DNA of 64,000 bases, taken from assembly GCF_003385115.1 (NCBI RefSeq), contig NZ_QUNI01000001.1:124001-188000 (forward strand), read 5' to 3'. The notes under the pieces are model-generated. The model searched no databases. It had not been told where the DNA came from and saw only the letters and a program-made list of their open reading frames with translations. How positions within the stretch are numbered: the stretch's first letter is position 1; each line of letters begins with the position of its first letter. Shown here piece after piece: positions 58,781 through 64,000 of the stretch. A program made the translations under genes and the position numbers. The DNA is from Flavobacterium aquicola. GTDB taxonomy: Bacteria > Bacteroidota > Bacteroidia > Flavobacteriales > Flavobacteriaceae.

Positions 58781-58936
58781 GCCTTAACCCAAACACTGAC
58801 AGATATATTTGGAGTTCTATTAAACGATATGTACATTAGCCCGCGATACATTGCCGTTTAAGCACAAACCAATGCTGAAATCAAAGATGCTTCGATATTT
58901 TTTTCTGCTATTAGCAGCGAAGATTTAAAACAATAA
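58781..58936 (+). pseudogene. Decayed coding remnant
   Basis: One frame reads TALTQTLTDIFGVLLNDMYI and SPRYIAV, then TAA (58859-58861), then AQTNAEIKDASIFFSAISSE, DLKQ and a final TAA (58934-58936). The amino acid pattern looks coding, but there is an internal stop and no start. It follows directly after a terminator and ends 12 bp before the PAS kinase gene. I do not recognise the parent protein. It could also be chance. Confidence 0.3.
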
Positions 58937-58948
58937 CATTTTTAGATA

Positions 58949-60052
58949 ATGACAGGAAATCATAATTCAATTGTAAATTCAGACAGCAAATACATATTCG
59001 AAAAATTTTTCGAGTTATCAGGCGATTTGTTATGTATAGCTGGATATGATGGTTTTTTCAGAAAAATTAATCCCGCCGTTTCTAAATTATTAGGTTACAC
59101 AAATGAAGAACTGCTTTCAAAACCTATCAGTGACTTCCAATTTATTGATGACAGGGAATACACATCAAAATCACGAAAAAAAGTACTTGAAAACCACCCC
59201 CTTTTTAATTTCGAAAATCGATACGTTACTAAAAATGGTGAAATTGTATGGCTCTCATGGACATCAATGCCTATACCTGACGAAAAATTAGTTTATGCTG
59301 TTGCCAAAAACGTCACACATCGTAAAAAACTCGAAGATGAACGAAATCTGCTTCTGACAAAATTTACAAAAGTAAATAATCATTTTAAGAAATTAAATTA
59401 CACAACATCTCACGATTTAAGATCACCAGTAAACAATCTTCTTGCTATTTTTTCTATTATGGATGTTTCCAAAATTGAAGATCCTGAAACTCTTAATCTT
59501 ATAGAAATGCTGAAGCTGGTTACCGAAAGCTTAAAAGAAACTTTAAACGATTATGTAAACATTCTGATTCAGGAAGATGAGTCGACAGCCCAGATTGAAA
59601 AAATAGATTTTGCAGAATCTCTAAATACGGTAATTTTTTCTGTAAACTCATTAATTAAAACCTCAAAAGCAATAATTAATACTGACTTTTCGCAACTAGA
59701 AAAAATAAATTTCAATAAAACTTACTTAGAGAGTATATTTCTGAATTTAATAACTAATTCGATCAAATATGCCAATCCTGGATATCCGCCAATTATCACC
59801 ATCAGTTCCAGAAAAATTGACGGTATAAATCAGTTAATTTTTTCAGATAATGGTATTGGCTTCGATATGGAACTTGTAAAGGGCAAAATATTTGGTCTGC
59901 ACCAAAAGTTCAACAATCACATAGACAGTAAAGGAATCGGCCTTTATTTAGTAAACGATCACATCACAAGCCTTGGAGGTAAAATAGATGTAGAAAGCAA
60001 AATTAATGAAGGGACAACATTTACTATTTCCTTTAAAAAAGAAATTATATAA
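58949..60052 (+). CDS. PAS-domain sensor histidine kinase
   Basis: 367 residues without membrane segments, so cytoplasmic. An N-terminal PAS fold (about 20-130; ELSGDLLCIAGYDGFFRKINPAVSKLLGYTNEELL) leads to HisKA (His in YTTSHDLRSPVNNLLA, near residue 156) and a HATPase (about 250-365; NLITNSIKYA, DNGIGFD, GIGLYLVNDHI). The SHDLRSP motif is typical of soluble flavobacterial kinases. No cognate regulator is next to it. A bidirectional terminator follows. Confidence 0.9.
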   Translation: MTGNHNSIVNSDSKYIFEKFFELSGDLLCIAGYDGFFRKINPAVSKLLGYTNEELLSKPISDFQFIDDREYTSKSRKKVLENHPLFNFENRYVTKNGEIVWLSWTSMPIPDEKLVYAVAKNVTHRKKLEDERNLLLTKFTKVNNHFKKLNYTTSHDLRSPVNNLLAIFSIMDVSKIEDPETLNLIEMLKLVTESLKETLNDYVNILIQEDESTAQIEKIDFAESLNTVIFSVNSLIKTSKAIINTDFSQLEKINFNKTYLESIFLNLITNSIKYANPGYPPIITISSRKIDGINQLIFSDNGIGFDMELVKGKIFGLHQKFNNHIDSKGIGLYLVNDHITSLGGKIDVESKINEGTTFTISFKKEII

Positions 60053-60064
60053 CCTATTCCACAA

Positions 60065-60094
60065 AAAAAGCTTCGAATAAATCCGAAGCTTTTT
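60065..60094. terminator. Bidirectional terminator
   Basis: AAAAAGCTTCG (60065-60075) and CGAAGCTTTTT (60084-60094), a perfect 11-bp stem with an 8-nt loop, between convergent genes. Confidence 0.82.
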
Positions 60095-60111
60095 GCTTTA
60101 CAGCTATACTT

Positions 60112-60441
60112 TTACAAATCCTCTTTCACATCGGCATCAGGAGCATTTTTCTTTACAGATTCAATCCCATTATCTCTAGCTGATGATGATTCATACATTT
60201 CGCTCGAACCAATAATTTGACCATTTACAGCTTTTAAATTAAAATATAACTTGCCGTTTTTAGCTTCTAATTTGTCAAATCGATTGTCGTCTTGTGAATT
60301 CTTTTTAACAGATTCTATTCCGTTTTCACAAGAAGCTTTTGTCGAATAACCTTCGCTCGCCAAAATAACCTGACCATTACCTGCTTTTAAAACAAATTGA
60401 AATTCGTCATTACTTCTTTTACTAATTAAAAATGTTCCCAT
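60112..60441 (-). CDS. YegP family protein (DUF1508, two repeats)
   Basis: 109 residues, two tandem YegP/DUF1508 repeats: EFQFVLKAGNGQVILASEGY...GIESVKKN and LYFNLKAVNGQIIGSSEMY...GIESVKKN. The family is small and soluble, of uncertain role. Standard length. It is convergent with the PAS kinase gene. Confidence 0.9.
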   Translation of the reverse strand: MGTFLISKRSNDEFQFVLKAGNGQVILASEGYSTKASCENGIESVKKNSQDDNRFDKLEAKNGKLYFNLKAVNGQIIGSSEMYESSSARDNGIESVKKNAPDADVKEDL

Positions 60442-60566
60442 AGATTTTAAATTTTATTGATTTAAGGATTAAAAAGATATAATTTCTAATGCACACCTAA
60501 AGTATAAAACTAAAATTTGAATTCAAAGAGTACAGTACAATTTTACACGAAACTTTATTCCACAAA

Positions 60567-60594
60567 AAAAGCCTTGAATTTCTTCAAGGCTTTT
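60567..60594 (-). terminator. Terminator of tRNA-His
   Basis: AAAAGCCTTGAA (60567-60578) and TTCAAGGCTTTT (60583-60594), a perfect 12-bp stem, 4-nt loop, 8 bp past the tRNA 3' end. Confidence 0.82.
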
Positions 60595-60602
60595 ACTTTC
60601 TG

Positions 60603-60677
60603 GGTGGAAGACGGGGCTCGAACCCGCGACCCTCGGTACCACAAACCGATGCTCTAACCAACTGAGCTACAACCACC
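60603..60677 (-). tRNA. tRNA-His (anticodon GTG)
   Basis: Read on the minus strand, the D arm GCTC...GAGC, anticodon arm TCGGT-TTGTGGT-ACCGA (anticodon GTG) and T arm GCGGG-TTCGAGC-CCCGT are clear. The G at -1 opposite a C73, the histidine identity pair, is present. The acceptor stem contains two adjacent U-U positions (5-68 and 6-67), which is odd. CCA is not fully encoded. Confidence 0.92.
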
Positions 60678-60753
60678 ATTTGTGCTTAGCGGTTGCAAAT
60701 ATAAGACAAATGTTTACTTCTGCAAACAAAAAATTAAAAAAAATTCAGCTTTT

Positions 60754-61470
60754 TTACTTCAAATCTCCTAAACTATTGACAGCCAAATACCTTTCAACAG
60801 TAAAACCTTCGGCATGTTCAACTCCAGTTAATCTTCCTAAATCCCTAGAGCGGTAATTTAAGCTTTCCAAAAAGTTTTTGCTGGAAATTGGCGACTCTGG
60901 TTCTTTAGAATCTGGGTCATAAAACTGAGAGCCGTATGCCAAAATAGCTTCGATTTTAGTATCAGTGAATCCTGTTATATCAACAACAAAATCAGGTACT
61001 ATATTTTTCCACTGAATGTAATGATATACCAACTTGGGTCTCCATGGTTTTTGAACTTCACCCTCATGTACTGTTTCAATTTTTAGCAGTCCTGACAAAA
61101 AACAGGCATCCGAAACCAGCTTACTCCCTTTTCCATGATCAATATGCCTGTCATCTATCGCATTACAAAGGACAATCTCTGGCTGGTATTTCCGAATCAT
61201 TTTTATAACTTCCAATTGGTGTTTTTCGTCATTTACAAAAAATCCATCGCGCATATTAAGATTCTCTCTAATCGAAACTCCTAAAATTTCAGCAGCAGCA
61301 CTTGCTTCCTTGTCGCGAATCTCTGCAGAACCGCGAGTTCCTAATTCGCCTCTAGTTAAATCAACAATTCCTACTGTTTTCCCCAAAGAAATCTCTTTCA
61401 AGATAGTCCCTGAACATCCCAATTCTACATCGTCAGGATGTGCTCCAAATGCTAGTATATCTAATTTCAT
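60754..61470 (-). CDS. bshB1: Bacillithiol biosynthesis deacetylase BshB1
   Basis: 238 residues from the ATG at 61470. The metal motif GAHPDDVELGCSG and the later HIDHGKGSKL, with DLTRGELGTRGS, mark the LmbE/PIG-L deacetylase family, BshB1 branch. It removes acetyl from GlcNAc-malate in bacillithiol synthesis in the cytoplasm. Other bsh genes are not in the window. It lies 34 bp after the isochorismate synthase gene, last in a three-gene run. Confidence 0.93.
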   Translation of the reverse strand: MKLDILAFGAHPDDVELGCSGTILKEISLGKTVGIVDLTRGELGTRGSAEIRDKEASAAAEILGVSIRENLNMRDGFFVNDEKHQLEVIKMIRKYQPEIVLCNAIDDRHIDHGKGSKLVSDACFLSGLLKIETVHEGEVQKPWRPKLVYHYIQWKNIVPDFVVDITGFTDTKIEAILAYGSQFYDPDSKEPESPISSKNFLESLNYRSRDLGRLTGVEHAEGFTVERYLAVNSLGDLK

Positions 61471-61504
61471 CAAAAATTTATTTACTTTTTATATTTGCTG
61501 TTTT

Positions 61505-62575
61505 CTAATTTCTATTTAGGACTCTTTTCATTGTCATTGATTTATTGACACTTTCCTCCCACTCTTTTTCTGGAATACTTTCTCTCGTAATACCGCATCC
61601 CATATATAAAACAGCTTTATTATTTTTAATCTGCATGCTTCGTAAATTCACAAATAAATCAGAACTTACGGCAGCAGATGCCAGACCGCTGTTTAATTCA
61701 CCTAAAAAACCGCTGTAAAAAGTTCGGTAATAATTCTCATTTTCTATAATAAAAGCCATTGCTTTCTTTTTGGGCAGACCGCAGACCGCAGGAGTTGGAT
61801 GCAAAGCACCAATTACCTGTCCTAACGTTGAGTTTTTGTTTAAAACTCCAGAAATATCGGTTTTTATATGCCAGATAGATCCCGCTTTTATATTGTATGG
61901 CTCTGTTACTTTTACAGACAGTGCTATCTCATGGAGTTTTTTTACAATAAAATCAGTCACATACTGCTGTTCATCTTTTTCTTTTTGCTCCCACGAAATG
62001 GAAGCTTCATCATTAGCTTTTTGTGTTCCAGCCAAAGCAGTGGTTGCAAAAACACTACCATTTGCTTTTAACAATTGTTCTGGTGTTGCTCCCATCCACA
62101 TTCCAATTTTTGGATGATAAAAACAATACCTGAAGGTGGCTGGATACAATTGAGTTAACTGCTGAAAAGTCACTGTAAAATCAAAGACAGTTAAATCAAT
62201 AGTTTCGCTTCGGGACAAAACAACTTTTTTAAATTCATCGTTTTCAATTGCCTGAATTCCTTTGGCAACTAAATCTTCATATTGTATTTTGGCTTCTTCA
62301 TCAAAAACCAAATCATCTATTTCGACTGGCTCAATATCAATATTTTCCAGTTCAGCCGTTATTATTTCAGATTCCTTTGCGGGAATTAAAACCAATTGTT
62401 TTTCATCAAAAGAAGCAAAAACAAAACCATTTTCGGTAAAATCGGATACGGTATATAAAACATCATTCTGCTGCAAAAAACAAATAGCTGCGATGGAATT
62501 GGGTTTAGAATAAAGTACAAAAGGCAGATTTTGTTCTTTATGAAGTTTTATTTTAGAAAAAAAATCAATCATCAT
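61505..62575 (-). CDS. menF: Isochorismate synthase family protein
   Basis: 356 residues, chorismate-binding fold. KKVVLSRSETIDL gives the Lys base region, GMWMGATPEQLL is conserved, and HPTPAVCGLPKK with FYSGFLGE holds the late acidic metal site. It converts chorismate to isochorismate, first step toward menaquinone or a catecholate siderophore. Start ATG at 62575 overlaps by one base the stop of the thioesterase gene; a second ATG follows at once. The neighbour supports menaquinone, but other men genes are not seen. Confidence 0.87.
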   Translation of the reverse strand: MMIDFFSKIKLHKEQNLPFVLYSKPNSIAAICFLQQNDVLYTVSDFTENGFVFASFDEKQLVLIPAKESEIITAELENIDIEPVEIDDLVFDEEAKIQYEDLVAKGIQAIENDEFKKVVLSRSETIDLTVFDFTVTFQQLTQLYPATFRYCFYHPKIGMWMGATPEQLLKANGSVFATTALAGTQKANDEASISWEQKEKDEQQYVTDFIVKKLHEIALSVKVTEPYNIKAGSIWHIKTDISGVLNKNSTLGQVIGALHPTPAVCGLPKKKAMAFIIENENYYRTFYSGFLGELNSGLASAAVSSDLFVNLRSMQIKNNKAVLYMGCGITRESIPEKEWEESVNKSMTMKRVLNRN

Positions 62576-63003
62576 TACTTGTTCTCTTTGGTCAAAACCA
62601 TATTTGTTAATTTACAAAGCGAAATTAAATTTCCATCTTCATCTGTAATTTTAATTTCCCAAAGGTGAATACTTTTCCCTTTATGGATAATTCGTGCAGT
62701 ACCAAAAACAACCCCTTCTCTAATACTTTTTAAATGATTAGCCGAAATCTCTATACCGCGCACTTCTTGATTTTTAGCATCAATAAAAAAATGCGAAGCT
62801 GCGCTTCCAACACTTTCTGCCAATGCCACCGAAGCCCCTCCATGCAGTAAGCCCATTGGCTGATGAACGGCTGAATTCACAGGCATTTTGGCAGATAAGA
62901 ATCCTTCGCCAGCATCTATGAATTCAATTTTAAGGGTTTCCATTAAAGTGTTTTTGGAAAATGCATTGCAAAATTCGAGTACTTTATCTTTATCGAATAT
63001 CAT
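62575..63003 (-). CDS. PaaI-type hotdog thioesterase
   Basis: 142 residues. The HGGASVALAESVGSAAS helix with catalytic Glu and the NHLKSIREGVV strand are of the PaaI/EntH/MenI hotdog group. It may release 1,4-dihydroxy-2-naphthoate from its CoA ester in menaquinone synthesis, given its one-base overlap with the isochorismate synthase gene. The substrate is inferred from position. Cytoplasmic. Confidence 0.87.
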   Translation of the reverse strand: MIFDKDKVLEFCNAFSKNTLMETLKIEFIDAGEGFLSAKMPVNSAVHQPMGLLHGGASVALAESVGSAASHFFIDAKNQEVRGIEISANHLKSIREGVVFGTARIIHKGKSIHLWEIKITDEDGNLISLCKLTNMVLTKENK

Positions 63004-63195
63004 GTGTCTTTATTTTAAAAATGTAAATTTATAGAAAAGATGGCACAAAACAGTTTATCCCGCACTGTTTTGCCTTTACTCAAAAATTGCTATTATTGCA
63101 GAAAAATAGAAAATACCCCTTTTAGAGTATTTTACGACTTAAAATATTCCTCTATTTTTATAAAAATTAAATTTTAAACAAAAACGAAATCTGCA

Positions 63196-63807
63196 ATGAC
63201 AAACTTTACATCTAATTCTAAATTTTATAAATTATTTTTTTGCAGCCTAATCATTCTTTTTGGCTCCTGCAGCAGTGATGAAGGCAAAGACGAATCTGGC
63301 ACAACTCCCGAAGTCAATGAAACACTGCATTTAGCATTTAAAACACCCGATTGGGAACGCTACATCAACTGCGATAGATTAGATCTTTTTCCAAATGCAG
63401 TAAATGATACCACATATACTGTTTCTGCTTCATCAGAATCAACTAGAGAAACTTTTTATTTTTCGTACCCAAAAGACAGTTCTAAAATTGTTAAAGCAAA
63501 AATATTATCCAAACATAAAATAATGGAATATGGAAGCAATAATGAGCCTTTTCAATTTTCGCAAAAACTTCCCTTAGATGGCAATAGCATCGATGACACT
63601 ACAAAAAGACTGGTAAGTTCTGAAGGGCAGTCAGACACTGAGTATAACCAAGTTGTAGCAGTAAAATACTTAAAAAGTGAGTCTAATTATGCAGTTTTTA
63701 GAGTGCAGTGTAAATATGAAATGAAAACATACTTAATTAACACACCTGAAACGATTAAAAAAATAACTGGAACTTTTGCTTTTAAAGTAAGAGTCTCCAA
63801 GAAATAG
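63196..63807 (+). CDS. Lipoprotein of unknown function
   Basis: 203 residues. A signal peptide with lipobox ILFGSCSS is followed by acidic DEGKDESG, the pattern that favours surface exposure in Bacteroidetes. The mature part is beta-rich and not recognised. Monocistronic, followed by a terminator. Confidence 0.75.
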   Translation: MTNFTSNSKFYKLFFCSLIILFGSCSSDEGKDESGTTPEVNETLHLAFKTPDWERYINCDRLDLFPNAVNDTTYTVSASSESTRETFYFSYPKDSSKIVKAKILSKHKIMEYGSNNEPFQFSQKLPLDGNSIDDTTKRLVSSEGQSDTEYNQVVAVKYLKSESNYAVFRVQCKYEMKTYLINTPETIKKITGTFAFKVRVSKK

Positions 63808-63833
63808 GTAACATCTTAAGAACTATACGGTAC

Positions 63834-63874
63834 AGCCAGATATAACCCGCAGAAGTTATACTGGCTTTTTTTTT
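63834..63874 (+). terminator. Terminator after the lipoprotein gene
   Basis: AGCCAGATATAAC (63834-63846) pairs with GTTATACTGGCT (63855-63866) with one bulged A, followed by 8 Ts. Confidence 0.85.
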
Positions 63875-63968
63875 CATCTTTAAAGAATAGAATATTTGCT
63901 AAATCAACAATCGAATTAAATCCAAATACGTACAAGTTTTTTTATATTTTTACAAAAAATAAAACCAA

Positions 63969-64000
63969 ATGCCTCGCATCAGCTTATTAGTTCTAGCCGG
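63969..64000 (+). CDS. Start of a gene running off the right edge
   Basis: ATG at 63969 opens the frame MPRISLLVLA and continues beyond the window. AT-rich leader ACAAAAAATAAAACC is typical of starts here. Too short to assign; it could also be a chance frame. Confidence 0.4.
   Translation, partial: MPRISLLVLA

Overview
The window looks like chromosomal DNA of a Flavobacteriaceae bacterium, most likely a Flavobacterium. The DNA is AT-rich. Translation starts mostly lack Shine-Dalgarno sequences. Several promoters fit the Bacteroidetes form TTTG / TAnnTTTG. The gene content also fits: a hybrid two-component sensor of the polysaccharide-utilisation type, a secreted protein with a type IX sorting tail, a bacillithiol gene (bshB1), and lipoproteins with Bacteroidetes-style signal peptides. 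The assignment is an inference from these signatures; no rRNA is present.

Layout. (1) 1-14.1 kb: a carbohydrate locus on the minus strand (GH2 glycosidase, DUF5107/TPR protein, MFS sugar porter). It is flanked by an AraC regulator and a 1400-residue hybrid two-component sensor, and there is no SusC/SusD pair. (2) 14.3-20 kb: a 2H phosphoesterase, a small membrane protein, a probable type II restriction-modification pair (convergent, overlapping 8 bp), a large ELWxxDGT-repeat secreted protein and a small exported protein. (3) 20-32 kb: an accessory block of small stress, detoxification and regulatory genes (GlxA-type regulator, tandem SRPBCC proteins, 2H phosphoesterase, two NTF2-like proteins, Crp/Fnr regulator, AhpD-like protein, DJ-1/PfpI, thioesterase, DUF1398, KatG, DUF1801, PhzF).

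(4) 32.1-54.5 kb: a nitrate/nitrite assimilation island, interrupted by housekeeping-like genes at 38-45 kb. On the plus strand are nirB, nirD, a DUF4202 gene and a PilJ-type sensor kinase. On the minus strand are moaD, cobA (siroheme precursor), a NrtA-like binding protein, a small membrane ORF, a NarL/FixJ response regulator, a reductase-like protein fused to rubredoxin, and a 1171-residue nitrate reductase fused to FAD and BFD domains. The most interesting signal is a 16-bp 7-2-7 palindrome (TAmGTAT-nn-ATACkTA). It recurs in front of nirB, cobA and the nitrate reductase and beside the response-regulator gene. It resembles the E. coli NarL/NarP heptamer pair. Together with the kinase and regulator it suggests a NarX/NarL-like nitrate circuit in a bacteroidete.

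(5) 54.8-64 kb: rocD with a divergent Lrp regulator, a dienelactone hydrolase, a second M28 peptidase, a decayed gene remnant, a PAS kinase, a YegP-like protein, tRNA-His, and a minus-strand operon of a hotdog thioesterase, isochorismate synthase and bshB1. A lipoprotein gene and the first codons of another gene close the window.
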